DNA of 64,000 nt from Metaphire vulgaris (GCA_018105865.1 CM030832.1:27544586-27608585); one strand, 5' to 3'. Numbered from the stretch's first letter, positions 10,648 through 35,435 are shown. Translations and numbers: made by a program. Notes: generated by a model from the letters alone, not told the origin.

Positions 10648-13600
10648 TCATAGAAGGCATTTGTCCGTTAGGCTGTTCTGTCGATCCAGTCTTTCAGGTT
10701 GGGATGAACTATGTCGTTTGTGAAGGCCAGTCTACAGCAGGCAGAAAATACGAAACAGTGAAAGGAATACCGCCCAGATCAAACGCCAAGTCAGCAAAGA
10801 AGGCACCATTTCCTGGGATTTGCAAAGGGCTTTTTCACATAATGCTACATTCGTAAAATAATTCACACATTTGCCATCTAACCTTGTGCTGTAATTCGTG
10901 GTTGATATCGGAAAATGGCGGTCGCTCCTGTGGATTTGCAGACCAGCACCTCTCAATTAGCACCTGAAATTTCAAAGATATAAGTTCAACCTACAAGTAA
11001 GTAAAATCTGGTGAATTTATATAGCGTTTTTGCAGCAGCACCGCAGTAGCTGCCTAGTTTAAATTTGAAGTAGCCAAAAGGTGGGGACTGTAATAGTGAC
11101 AGTGATTCTTGCTTTCTCTGCCAGCGATTACCTTAAGTACGGTGTTGCAACACATGTTGATGAGGACCTGTGTTCTTCCACAGCAAACCTGATACAGAAT
11201 TTCCTCAAGACGAAGACCTCGAAATGGAAACTGGCCGGTAAATAATTCATACAATAGGGTACTACAATAAAATAACAAAGATCACAATTTGATAACATCA
11301 ACTTCAGCTTTAACTCTTCAACTGTGTCTGTGGTGCTTAACAGCGGCTGATATACTATATAAGTACCTGAAGTATGGGACAACTTAGTTAATGGTAAATC
11401 ATTCAATCTCATATACACAGTGTTAATTTCTATTGAAAAACTGCACTTAACCAGTCACCTGGACCCCCACTCGGGCTATGGAAGCCGTCTGCTAACCGAG
11501 CCGGCTTGGGGATGGTGGGAAAAGTTTTGATGGCCTCTAAAGGGGTTAAGTTTGCAAAGACTGTGATAAACACGACGGAACTTCAATGATAGTTGACAAC
11601 AAAGATGGCAGATTTTTCAACAGCAAGTCTTAGTAACATGGGTGAAGCTTCAAATCAGAGTAAGTGGGCTCTCTGTGCTAAAGTTGGTGGAACTTTACGA
11701 TAGTCTACAAATAATCAGGTAGATCAGGTTGATTCACTCACCCAAAGGCAAACACATCCGTGTAAACTGTTGTCAAATATGAATCAAACAAGGCAACGTC
11801 CCCGCATCCGATGCGGAAATCCCTCATGATCTCTGGGGCGAAATATGTCAGGCTGCCTCTCGGAATGCAGATCTCACCCGGTCTAAAAATAGCAGCGGTA
11901 ACACTAAACTTCAATGACCATTTCTACAAAAACATAGTACAGTACAGACAATATTAAAAGGAAGATTTAATAAATAGGTAGTCCACGTACAACTGGAAAA
12001 CGAGGGTCAGAAACACTGAGGGTTTTACAGTAGGAGATATATAATATGCGTGTTTGATTGTTACTGCATGTCAAGGCCTTTCTTCTGAAAACTGATAGAT
12101 TGATTTAACATCCAATAAAGATTTTAAAAGAAACAAAACAAGATGAACTAATCACCCAAACATATTTACCGAACGCTATTCCGTTCGGCCATTCCCTGGT
12201 CTAGCAGCGATAGTTTGACTTTTGGCTCGAGGTATATATTTCTGGAGTTTAGCACCTGTGCTGTGATGCCTTTGGCATGCAGGTAGCCCATCGCCTGCGC
12301 CACCTGGCGACCGATGTTGACCCTACTGCGCATTGGAATTCGATCAGGCAACAGGTGAAGCTTGTCGTACACAGAAATACCCTTCAAATCGCTTAAAGAA
12401 ACAGAATACACGAATCTTTCTCCAGGAGAATTTCAATCACACATGCAAAAACATCTAACTACTTTCAATAATTGCCACTAAACCCTTTAACAAAAACCTT
12501 CATATGATGTTATGAATCAAAATATTCAAATGATTTATTGATATTTTCATCCCATTTGGATAGTTGCATCTTTCCAAAGCATCCGCCCAATCCCCAAAAG
12601 CAACGCTTAAAAAGTGCTTTTACACGTGCGTGCTAAAGAGTTAGAAAGTAAAATTTCTGAAAAATACACCTTAGAAAATCAAATCCTGCAAACAATTTTT
12701 TTCTGAGACCAAAAGAGATAACTGGAAAAGCTGGACCAATACATTCTGACCACTTTTTATTATTATTTTTATTATATATTATTGTTATTGTTGTTGTTGT
12801 CTTTGTTGTTATTGTTGGTGTTGTTGTTGACACTAATGTCTGGAACAACAAAATGGCAGAGGCAATGACTAAAGTTAAGAACATTGACAAAAATGTAGGA
12901 AACAATTAAATAAATACAAATGTCCATTAGTTATGCTGCTTGTTTTCACACAGAAAACTGAATTCTACCGAAGTAACATGAGCCCTAACTGCTTTCATAT
13001 TAGTCGTAGAATATTTTGTCAAATGAACCAACCTAGTTATGACCGATAGATTTGGAGGTTGTAGGCAAGCGCCCATAAACAGACAGATATTTTCATGCCG
13101 GATTTTGCTGAGTCTCATCACTTCGCATAGAAACCAATCTACATCTCCCTCGGAAGCACGATGGAAGCTGTACACGAGAACGTCGCCATGCCAACGCCCA
13201 CTGTACACCAAAATGTACAAGGTACAACAAAAGCTCAAGGTACAACAAAAATACAATTTAAATATATGTTCGGCTCCAAAGTTTCTGACGAATACTTGAT
13301 CATGTATTTCAAGATCTTCTGCATGCATGCAGTCATAAAAGCTGTTGTTCAGATTAGTACAGTTTATCGACCGGAAGACGTCGTGCTTGATTCCTCTGCG
13401 AAGACAACTGACAATTTCAACGTCAGAGATCGGAATGCTCCAGTCCACTAGAGAATCTCGAAAGTTTTCATCGTAACAACTGCCGGAAAAACAATGACTT
13501 GGATTAACCTTAGGCAAATAAAAATTAAAAGTCACTACATTCATTGTCTCATCACTTTCCATCATAATTGCAGATCTGCTGGTGGATTAAAACGCTAACA

Positions 13601-15350
13601 AAATTCAGCAATTTCAAGTCTTGATGCTCCTAAACCAATAACACTATACTTCTTAACATAAACTCTTATCCCTTGTTTCCTCTTATCACATTTGTCAAAA
13701 GAGAGTGGAAAACCGAAATTATGGAAGAGAGAAAATCCCAGCCTACCTTACTCGACTGCCACCGAAGCAGTCCCGTTTGCCTGCGTCGTCTTTGTCAATG
13801 GACCCAGTACACCAACTATCGGAGTCATCTGAAACGACATCACCACCACAAGAAACTATACAGTGGCTGTCAAATCCAAGACTTCAAACTTGACTAACAG
13901 AAGCATAACAGAAGACTAACAGAAGCGTAACAGAAGACTAACAGAAGCAATATGCGCACAATGACAACTTTGCTGAATTGAAATTCTGCCACATTAAACT
14001 CGGCAGAGCATTGAAACTAAGACACCACAGTAAATACATACAGCATTAAAGAAGACAGCCCGGTTGAGGATATCAAATCCCATCACAATGGGTACAGAAA
14101 TCATGGGCCAACCGAAATACCATCATTCTTCAATTACATTCAGCGGAGCACAGCCAGGATCCGAGAACTAAGAGATACCTTCATAGAACTGTAAGTCACA
14201 GCACGTAAAAGACTAGGTGAAGGTACCATGGGGCAGTAATAATGACTCACCGGAAATTCCAGACCAGCCTGGTTTCATGACATCGTTTCCAGCAATTGGA
14301 AGGAACTGCTCCGCCCGTGCCTGTCTATACGCCGCCAACTTCAAACAGTTTCCACAGACAGAGGACCCGCTTAGAGCCACATCGTCGGACAAAAACCCAT
14401 CGTCAAGGTTACTGCAGTTGGACATAGCGGCAGATGACGTGCCCGCTCCGGCCCCACACGACGGGCAACAGTCGCTGGTTGTCGTCGAAGTGCTGGTGAC
14501 CGTCAGGGAGGAGCAGGTTGACGAGACGCTGGCGCCGGCCGACCCGAGTTCGCCATACGAGGAGGACGGTGCACGACACGCATATGGGTCTCCGTTGACG
14601 GATGCCGCTTTCTCGGCGAGGAGAGCCACAAGGTCAAAGGTCATCTCCTCTGTAGCCGCCGGCAACCCATGTGACGCGGCGACGTGCTCGGAGTCGAGGG
14701 AGGAGCGCCGAGAGATTCGGGGGCCGGAGGAGGAGCGCAGGCGGTGAAGTGATCCGGATGTGGTACAGTCGGCGTCCCTCCGGGTCGAGTCGATCCACTG
14801 GCAGAACCGAGAGTAGATCGAGTGAAAGAAGTTCTTGTCTTTGACGGCAACATTTGACAACTTTGAAGTCTCTCTCGTAGACTGACTCTTAGGGGAACGG
14901 ACAATAGACTGTGATGAGCAGCCGATGTCCGAGTCAAAAAGACATTTGGAGGCGTCCAGTGACTCCGTACGATGACATCGGCTGTGGTGAGGGCACGAAA
15001 CGACATCACCACCCACGACATCATTCGCCTGAAGAACCTTCGTCCAGTGCTCATCACCTTAAATAAACAACCAACTGGGTAAGTAAGAACCAACTGGGTA
15101 AGCAATTAGGTATGCAGAGGGGACAGTAGGTAACAAAACAAGCAACGTGTCCACATATGGTAATTTGAATGCTGCACAAGACAATTGGGTCTGACGCTAG
15201 ACTTCATGGCCAAATGTACCAAAGGAATCTCTCGCTAATGTGAAAACACCTGCAAAATACCAAAGAGGTTCGTCATTGTTTTCCAACATGAATCTAAATA
15301 AAAGTCGCATTTGATATTTTTATAAATCTTGAGTTAGCATAGGGCTCATG

Positions 15351-15446
<96 letters not shown>

Positions 15447-17172
15447 GCTCAAAGTCCCCTCAGGAACCGTTGAGACCAGTAGCATGTTGAACGATCCCTT
15501 TCCAATTTTTCCGGTCTTATGCCGCATGAATCGCCTCTCCAAGATTTAATCCCGTCCACTCTCTGATGTCTTCAAACGATCGTCAAACCATAGGGCTCAT
15601 GTGGAAGTTCTAAACTGCAACCTCATTTATAAAAACCAACACAACCCTCAAATGATTTCAACAATATGGGCAAATTGCCTAATTATGAAATAAATCCTGG
15701 CACACTCAAGTAAAAACCAATGTACACTGAAGCAACAAACAAAGCACAAAACTTACATTAATACTAAATCATGTAACAAACGATGTAATCTCACACAATA
15801 AGCTCACCTGTGAATATTTTACTGCTATTGGATCGGCGAGTGGTCTTTTGTACACACTGGTGCGTATGTCCAGGGCATTTCTTGTGACATCGGTGCCTAC
15901 ATAAGCACAGCACTACATCAATTAAATGAGCTAAAGAAATCTGTACTAAAACCTGAAGAACAACAACACTTCTATGCTGCCATGTACTTAACACTTGCTA
16001 TGGTCAAAATTATTGAAGACTTAAGAGGGAGAGAAATTAAACTAATTTTATATCAGAGTTTACTATTTTTTCTTCAGGACTGTCTTACCCTATATCTCAA
16101 CAGTAGATGAAAATTTTAGTTTCTGAGATAATTTGGCAGAATTAGGCAACTCACTTGCAGTTTCTACAGTGAAACTCCATCTTCTGACAGAGTCTGCATT
16201 TTGTTGATGACCAAACATCACGTATTTTTCTATTTTTACAAATAAAAACAAGCAGCGATAGTTTTCATAGGAAGTTCTCACAGGAAGCCGTCATTCAATA
16301 TCTAAACGTCTTAAGTCTTGTTGATCATCTTATGACAAAATGGAACGCAGCAGCATCAAGCATTGCCCAGTGGTCCAGCACCAAAGACTATGCCAGAACC
16401 CTAAGAAGTATTCAGTGCATGTATGGCTTCCATTGACTTCAACCCCTATTTTCTACACTCAAGTTTCCTCATCCAACTCAAGCGAGACCACCAAGATCTA
16501 TTGAGAGATTGGTTCTCGCAATGTAAACCTGTCATGCCTATGAAGGTAACTCAATATGCTAAGACACGATCTTACCCAAGAGAAAGACGGTTGTTGGAAT
16601 CAGTCTCTATACTGATCCGAGGCACTGGACGCGACTTCGTCCGGTCCATTGTGCTTAGACAACAACTAAGCACCTAGTTACAATCATCCACCTAATGGCA
16701 GAAAACCAAAAAGAATGAAATGAATCAACACATGCAATATAAAAATATAATCTTATATATTTGAAACTGCTGGAATACTGATGTCATAGTTATTCAAAGC
16801 TTTTAATTTGGCAAAACTTTGGAAATAAGTCATCATCATCGAACTTCCATGGCGCCATTTCAATCATGTCTTCGACATCAATCAATAGTCGCTCCTTGGT
16901 TTGAATCGTAACCCCTCCATTGTCACACCTTAAAACATGCTAACATTAAAACACCAATGGGCGTTGAAACCCCCACTCCACAAAAATCCTTCAGCACTCC
17001 TTTCATAATCAGTAACATATTTTAAAAGTCTAAAGTCACCTTGTTTCAACCAATTAAATAATATGTTGTTACACATTTTTGAAAGCATCAAAATTCTGTT
17101 AAAGATAGTTACACACCTCAGGTAGGTCTCATGTTTCCTAAGAATCTCAGGTGACAATAAGTAAAATCCGAA
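10648..17172 (-). CDS. KSR: Kinase suppressor of Ras (KSR), pseudokinase scaffold
   Basis: Minus-strand gene. Thirteen exons with fully consistent phases: 17172-17117, 16665-16576, 16229-16155, 15896-15808, 15057-14251, 13855-13747, 13479-13372, 13200-13033, 12391-12170, 11882-11742, 11261-11132, 10963-10883, 10731-10648 (stop at 10648-10650). Order: a CA1-like helix (LSPEILRKHETYLR), a short basic Ser-rich stretch, a C1-type zinc finger split over two exons (KCRLCQKMEF, then CRNCKHRCHKKCPGHTHQC), a long Ser-rich linker with a 14-3-3 mode-1 type RSSSGP, then the kinase-like domain (VDWSIP, RGRWHGDV, RHENICLFMGACLQPPNL, MGYLHAKG, LTYFAPEI, ERCWSANPQERP). These are hallmark KSR strings. Family role: scaffold for Raf, MEK and ERK, activating Raf allosterically. 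The VAIK lysine position is Tyr, the HRD motif is replaced, and DFG reads DQG, so catalysis is unlikely. Most of the CA1 coiled-coil/SAM region was not located. Confidence 0.9.
10997..11062 (-). repeat. SINE-like repeat fragment, KSR intron
   Basis: GTAAGTAAAATCTGGTGAA, TATATAGCG and GCAGTAGCTGCCTAG mark a truncated copy of the GTAA-tailed family. A further degraded copy is at 17903-17950. Confidence 0.65.
13893..13952. repeat. Short tandem repeat in a KSR intron
   Basis: Imperfect repeats of the form CTAACAGAAG and GTAACAGAAG, about five units, lie between KSR exons 14251 and 13855. Confidence 0.7.
15353..15446. repeat. (ATC)n microsatellite, KSR intron
   Basis: About 31 uninterrupted ATC units. 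Confidence 0.97.
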
Positions 17173-17614
17173 CTGATGAATCGATTTTAAAGTTCACTTA
17201 TTCATTAAATTTACATATAAAAGTGAAGTAGACCGACGATAAACAAGGACAGCGGGACGGAGCTCCCCGCCCTCGTCACCCTGGAAGACCCCGATGGGGC
17301 AGCCGCCACCGCCGTGGATAGACCCCAACTCACGTCTCAGAGCCCCGTCCCCCCGGCGTCTATAATAAAAACAGGCGCTAGACAAATCGCCATCTGTCTA
17401 CATCGGTACGCGGATACTGAGTCGCTCCTAATCACGTGCAGAGGCAGTACCGGGCAAGCCTTTATAACCATAGATTTAAACATCGTTAGAACGAGTCTAT
17501 TGTATCTCTAAGTAATTTTCCGCCATTTTTTAAGTGTAATAACATTACTGTAAAATTCCTAATAGAATCCGATTTTCAAACAGCTGGGGTAATATAATAT
17601 AATATAATATAACA

Positions 17615-17668
17615 AGGTTTAAAGTGGTTCAGTAGGGACTGCCCTGTGTGAGAACCACTGTATAAAAT
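17615..17668. repeat. Short palindromic repeat TTTAAAGTGGTT...AACCACTGTA
   Basis: A left arm AAAGTGGTTCAG and right arm GAGAACCACTGTA enclose about 25 bp. The same structure occurs at 41725-41776 and 58133-58184, and a left arm near 59350. Confidence 0.7.
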
Positions 17669-18126
17669 AATTTGTTTCAATAGAAGCCAAGAATCGTATA
17701 TGAAATTTTACAGCAATTTCACGGCAATCGTTGTCTAAATCTTACAAAAGATGGCGATAGATTTGTCTCAGCTGTCCATTAGTTAAAACCATAGAGCGAA
17801 TACTACCAACGAGTACTTATTTCTATGCATTCAGTGACGTACATGCTAATGAGGCTGTTACGTCTATCGTCGGCGCTCCCGGTTGTCTGGAGTATACTAT
17901 GATAGTAAGTAAGTATAATCTTGTTTATTTATAGGGCGCTTATTTAAAAGAGCTCAACAATCAAACGTTCAAATTATGGTATTAAGTATACTATATGCGA
18001 AAATGACAACCGAAATGCCAGCTGGGTCATTAGGTCATTAGGCGTCGTTACCCAACAAAAATCTCAGAGTGACAACTCTTATCTAGCTAATTAGAGTGCG
18101 ATAAGCATTTATCGCGTGCAATTTAC

Positions 18127-18281
18127 CTGTTAATATTCTGTTGGAAATCGGCGTCAAGTTCTGCCACTGAGGCAGCGATGCTCAAAAGTTTTTTTTTATA
18201 TAGGGCCTGAATTAATAAAATGTCAGTGTCTTTCCAGAAGTCAGCGCATAAATTCATCGTAATTGGCGTTTTGGTAAACAT
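18127..18281 (-). CDS. Candidate 5' coding exon of KSR
   Basis: An open frame from an ATG at 18281 ends in a good donor (ACAG then GTAAAT at 18126). It encodes a helical stretch, SIAASVAELDADFQQNINR, which could be the start of the KSR CA1 coiled coil. Its phase does not match the next recognised exon at 17172, so an intermediate exon would be needed. CpG-rich sequence and (CAG)/(CCG) repeats lie just upstream, as near a promoter. Low certainty. Confidence 0.35.
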
Positions 18282-18336
18282 CCGACAATCGCCTCGACGA
18301 TCACCTTTGTGTTCCAGGATGCAGTAGTTCACTTCC

Positions 18337-18376
18337 GCCGCCGCCGCCGCCGCAGCAGCAGCAGCAGCAGCAGCAT
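18337..18376. repeat. (CCG)n/(CAG)n repeat near the KSR 5' end
   Basis: CCGCCG units pass into CAGCAG units. A second (CTG)n block is at 18785-18812. Confidence 0.9.
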
Positions 18377-18819
18377 GGCCGATGAACGCCAGCCCCGAAA
18401 TAACCGGTAGAAGTGACTGCGTTGCGCCGGTGTCAACCCAGAACAACCGGTAGGTCTGTTGGTGGAACAATCCCTGGAATTCGTAGGAAATATTCGCCGA
18501 TTCTCGTTTTTTAAAAACGCAAAGAGTAGAGGCGCGTGCAATCTGCGTACGCTGTCATTTGGTCGCTGGACGGCTGTCTAATGGGAGGGCGGCGACGGGG
18601 CAGAAGGCCTCCCGCCGGTCTTTCCCAGGTTCCAGCCCTATAGGCGAATCAAGGAGGCCTCGGTCTGATGTTTCTCTCGATAGATCAATAACGTCCAGGG
18701 TTCTTCCTACTCGGGGAAAATGTAGCGCAGGGCGTCTGCAGCTTCTGCTGTTGCTCTGCAAACGACTCGCGTTCGTCATCAGTTGATGCTGCTGCTGCTG
18801 CTGCTGCTGCTGCTTCTGC

Positions 18820-19510
18820 TGTTTCCATTCTTATAATATCAACAACACAAAGCGCGCCTAATGTATTAAACATGGACAATTATCGCAATTGCTGAAGCAG
18901 TTTCTAGCCTATATATACTCGGCATTTTCGATCTGGAGCTATCCACGGTCAGGGGTTTGGTCAACGAGTTTTCCTACGCCGACCCTGGTCCCTCGTTCCG
19001 TTTGGAAGTAGGCACAACCCCAAACCCCAAACTTTGTATGGACCTACCTACCTAAGGTTCAGTCAACTCGTCTTTTTCTTCTTTGTGTGTTTGTCCGTCC
19101 AGCTATCTGTTCGCATGTAGACTATAGCCCTACTGCTAATTGTGCCCCCAAATAATAGAACCATAAAAGCAAAAATATTCAGCACACGCTACATTGTAGG
19201 CCTATAGCGTTTCATCATAGGCCTATTTGTGGACTTTTAAAGCGGTCTGCATAACCGAACCATCAGCTGCCGTCGTTATGAATTGTAGCTTCTCTTGTGG
19301 GCGAGAGCGAAATTTTGAAGAAAATGGATACTCGTTTGGAAGCCTCTGTATCCGATTGCGTGAAAGTTACTTTTAGATAACTCTGCAGCACTTTGCGTTC
19401 GATTTCGAAAGCGAATTATGATAAGAAGATTTGGCTCAGACTTATTTTAGAAAATTAGTTCGAATGGACTTGATGGCCTTCGAGTATTTTACGCTGTCTG
19501 CAGCTAATGC
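18820..19510. other. Spacer between the divergent KSR and MCTP genes
   Basis: No coding exon recognised. It lies upstream of KSR and far upstream of MCTP, so regulatory sequence is possible, but I see no motif I can name with support. Confidence 0.4.
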
Positions 19511-19514
19511 ATTT

Positions 19515-19670
19515 GAATGTAGCGCAGCCAAGGGGGAGCACGGGGCCGGGCCCCCTTGGGATCGATCGTGAGATTTGTGCTAAACCGTTGAAAAATTTTG
19601 GTGGGGGATTCTTTTTGCCCTAAAATGTTAATGTTCCTCCATATTCCGGGACCCTGGCTGCGCCACTGTG
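19515..19670. mobile_element. Decayed GGCGTAGC-family MITE
   Basis: Starts near GTAGCGCAGCCAAGG and ends CCCTGGCTGCGCCACTG. It shares 'GTGAGATTTGTGC' and 'AACCGTTGA' phrases with the copies at 23108-23268 and 34240-34470. No clear target duplication. Confidence 0.65.
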
Positions 19671-19865
19671 ACTGAGTGTTAATCTTGCTACTCGTTCAGT
19701 CTCTCAGTTTCCGAAGCCACGCTTGCTTACAAAATTTTAAAGAAGATAATTTTCAAGAAATTTCAATATATACTTCTTTGTTCTTGTCTTATTTGACAAA
19801 AGTATGAATATTTCTTCCTAATATAGCCTATTTTCCATATTTCCATTCGAATTGAATCAGAGCTT

Positions 19866-20559
19866 TTGTTTTGTCATTTATTCAAGGCTCAGAAGATTCC
19901 TTTCCAAACAACGTTCGCCAGATGGCCTGATGCATTTTTATATTAAATGCTGTGATTAGGGTCGCGGCACGTTACAAAACCGTTGAAGTGGGCCGCAGTT
20001 CCAAAGTGTTTGGGAAACCCTGCATTAATTGATAGAATTGCTCGCGTTCATTTCTGGTGATCGGAAATTCGGAATACGCTTCTGCCCAGTAAGCCTATTT
20101 ATGCCTATTTAGGCCTAAGATATTATTATTATTAGCTAGACGATTTCTATAGCGCAATAAGCATGGCAAAAGTGGCCAAAGACAAGAGCGCTTTACAAAA
20201 CTACGAATATCCGATGGTAAATAGGTAAGTCTTAAGGTTACGTAGAAAAATTCCGAGAGAGTCAGAGTTTGTGACAAAGTCCGGTAGTGAGTTCCACAGT
20301 CCTGGATTGCCCCGTGTAACCGACCTGTCTCCGAACTTAGCCGTTTTAGACGGGGGAGGAACAAGCAGTTTAACGCGACTGCCAGATCTTAGCAGCCGAC
20401 GTCGTTCCAGCGTCGTGGTCCGCTGTAGGAGGGAGGCAATGTAGTCCGGACAAGTGGGGTCATGTAACGCCCGGTAAGTTAGCAGGCATCGCTTGTAGAC
20501 GATCCGCTCCCGTATTGGTAGCCAATGAAGTTTGTCTCGAAGCAGCGGCGTGACGTGAG
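19866..20559 (-). mobile_element. LINE 3' end (CR1/L2-like) with long flanking direct repeat
   Basis: The minus-strand frame 20563-20201 encodes HVTPLLRDKLHWLPIRER, YKRCLLTYRALHDPTCPDY and FGDRSVTRGNPGLWNSLP, matching the copy at 5924-6480. The 3' UTR contains the recurring GCGCTATAGAAATCG motif and ends in an AAT tail near 20118. A 31-bp direct repeat flanks the block at 19835-19865 and 20560-20590. About 250 bp of non-LINE sequence sits between the tail and the left repeat. Confidence 0.83.
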
Positions 20560-20617
20560 CCATATTTCCATTCGAATTGAATCAGAGCTTAGATAGGATA
20601 GGCAGAGATAGGCCTAT

Positions 20618-21017
20618 GGGGTCGTCCACAAATGACGTAACGCAATTTTGGCACTTTTTTGACCCCCCTTGGGCCCCTACCCCCTTACGTAACGCGACGT
20701 AACAAAAAGTCAGACCCCCCTAAAGTATGACGTAACGGGCCGACCCCCCTTTTCGTCTTCCGAAAAGTCTTGTGTCAAGCAAAAAAAGGCCATTCATCCT
20801 TCTAATTATCCCTCTCTAAACATACTGACAAGCAAAAAAGGGCATCCTTGTATTTTTCCCTCTCCAAATACCCTGACAAGCAAAAAAAGAAAAGGTCGTC
20901 GCTTAAACATTTTGGGTTGCGTTACGTCACATTTACGGAACCCCCCTCGTCACACTTCGTAACAAATGTCCGGACCTCCTCCCCACTAGGCTCGTTACGT
21001 CATTTGTGGACGAGCCC
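20618..21017. mobile_element. Long-TIR element, GTCCACAAATGACGTAACG family
   Basis: Inverted repeats of about 25 bp containing TCGTCCACAAATGACGTAAC at both ends, flanked by TAT on each side (possible 3-bp duplication). The interior has three 'GACAAGCAAAAAA' phrases and no coding sequence. Resembles PIF/Harbinger-type MITEs. Confidence 0.78.
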
Positions 21018-21282
21018 TATGCACCGACGCTGATCGAGTGGTCATTAGCTAGGCTTTGTATGATCTGCGCTAAACTCTAACCTGACGACTAGCTACAGTA
21101 GCTTACAATCAAATCATAGTGCTATATAATTGGAGTTATATAGACCTACATTAGCAAAGTCAAGAGTTGTGGCTTTTAGCACCAACAGTATATTATACCA
21201 TTGCACTTTACAAAATATCTCTTAGATCAATCTTCACATGCCCATTTAACCGCAATTGTAAAGTTCACACTAAAAGGGACAG

Positions 21283-21356
21283 GAAGATGGCATAAGCGGT
21301 TGCACGCTGGACATTCAGGCTGACGGAACGGGTTCAACTCCCGTAGGAGCCCCTGA
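21283..21356 (+). repeat. tRNA-like sequence, possible tRNA pseudogene or SINE head
   Basis: A box-A-like GATGGCATAAGCGG is followed about 30 bp later by a T-arm-like ACGGGTTCAACTCCCGT with a 5-bp stem. A convincing anticodon stem is not formed, so it is not called a functional tRNA. Confidence 0.35.
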
Positions 21357-22205
21357 GGTCGACTAAGCCTTGCTCGCTAGAGGGCGGTTATAACATCAAA
21401 TTGAGGAGCAGCATTAGTTGCGAAGTAAAGCGCAAGCCTAGACGTTTGGATGGCAACTTACTATATAGGTTAATGGCGTATACCAACCGCGTCGCTATAT
21501 GTCTAAGTGACTGGAGATCAGCACCGACCCCAACGCTCTACTCAGGGCATAGGAAAGCTTTACTTTTACAAACTGAAAGATAAACAAATTAACAAATAAA
21601 TAAATTGCTTCACGAATAAACCAAATAATAATTAACCCTTTATCGTCGAAATACAAGCTGGCTATTTGGCGCGAATGCGACTCTAGGCTGCTTATGAAGA
21701 AGTGCAGAATTAAAGAAATCGTCGTATGAGGGAACCTTCAGGATGGCTTATCACTCCCGGGAAAGACTTAAATGTCACATGGCGACAAAATTCGATGCGC
21801 AGGTAGACAGGTGGACGAGTACGAAGAAGATGATTGAAAATCAATCGACCTGAACGCAATGTTGATGCTACGGCGTCGGCAGGTTCGCAATATTGATCGC
21901 CGTCTTCACAGACGGTCCAGGTGTTGCCATTTAGCTGCATGAAAGCGTCGGAATATGCAGCGAAAGACAAAGGGCTTTGCATCTGCAGGTGTTCTGTTCC
22001 TTGGATGCTGAGCGAAAAGAAAGCGCCACACAGCGACCGAAAACAGAACTGCGGACGACAGCTGAATCGTCAGCAGCGCGACGTCTCCCTGAACATCTGG
22101 AAAGTCGAGGAATAAGATTTTTAACTTCGGATAGTATTCGGCGCTATATCTTCGAGAGAAATACCGGTGAATCTTTCTTAGACAGGTCAACGGAGGGGTT
22201 TGACG

Positions 22206-34601
<12,396 letters not shown>

Positions 34602-34806
34602 GACGGAATCCCGATCGGAAGAGGAGGAGGAGGAGGAGGAGGAGGAGGAGATGGGAGGAGGAAGAAAGGCGTCCGCTGCAGAGATGCCCGTGGGTTGAGT
34701 CAACTCATGGGTTGGATTGGATTGGTTTGGGTCAGACTTTACCATATTAATGAATTTAATGGTTCAATGGTTGATTGGGTCAGAAAATAGGCCTAAGTCA
34801 TGGTTC

Positions 34807-34941
34807 CATGGGCGTCCGCAGAAATTTTTCCAGGGGGTGCAAGACAGGGTCTTGTGACAAAAGAAACGAGTAATTTTACTTTTTTGCATGACTTCACAAT
34901 TTTTCCAGGGGGGTGCAATTGCACCCTTCCGGACGCCCATG
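34807..34941. mobile_element. Short MITE, CATGGGCGTCC family
   Basis: 135 bp with ends CATGGGCGTCCGCAGAAA and CTTCCGGACGCCCATG. Perfect 8-bp duplication CATGGTTC at 34799-34806 and 34942-34949. The arms also repeat 'ATTTTTCCAGGGGG'. Confidence 0.92.
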
Positions 34942-35247
34942 CATGGTTCAAGAAATTGCAAGGTATTACGGTGGGTTGGGTTGGGCCGAGTAGGCTCACC
35001 CTATTGGCGGCATGGGTTGGGTTGAGATTTGATGGGCTGGGTTCTAAAAAATGGACACATGGACATCTCTGGTCCTCTGTACAGATCAGCTCTCGCCGTC
35101 GTCTAGGCCGCGTGATGTTGTAGCGTAGGCATTGCCTTAATATAATGATAGCGTATACGTGGACTGGATATTTAAAACGCCGTTGTTATTATCATGACTA
35201 TCTTGGGTCTATCTATGTTGGTTTCGTATATTTTACTAACTCGTAGG

Positions 35248-35435
35248 CAGTGGCGGCTCCACCGGAGGGGCCAGGGGGCCCGTGCCCCCTATTGAGTGCC
35301 TGCCCCCCCAGTGGCCCCCCAGTTGGGACCCTATACTTAATGCTACATACATTAAACAACAAATGGTTGGCCCCCCGTGATTAGAAGTTACCACCCCAAC
35401 GGCCCCCTACTTGCCAAATCCTAGAGCCGCCACTG
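35248..35435. mobile_element. MITE, GGCGGCT family
   Basis: 188 bp, near-identical to the copy at 649-835. Flanks CTCGTAGG (35240-35247) and CTCGTAGA (35436-35443) match at 7 of 8. Confidence 0.9.

Noticed and set aside
21283..21356. Functional tRNA gene
   Set aside because: Box A and T-arm likeness only; no acceptor or anticodon stem that pairs well.
21710..22190. Two overlapping minus-strand open frames of about 90 codons
   Set aside because: No family likeness and no convincing splice context; left unassigned.
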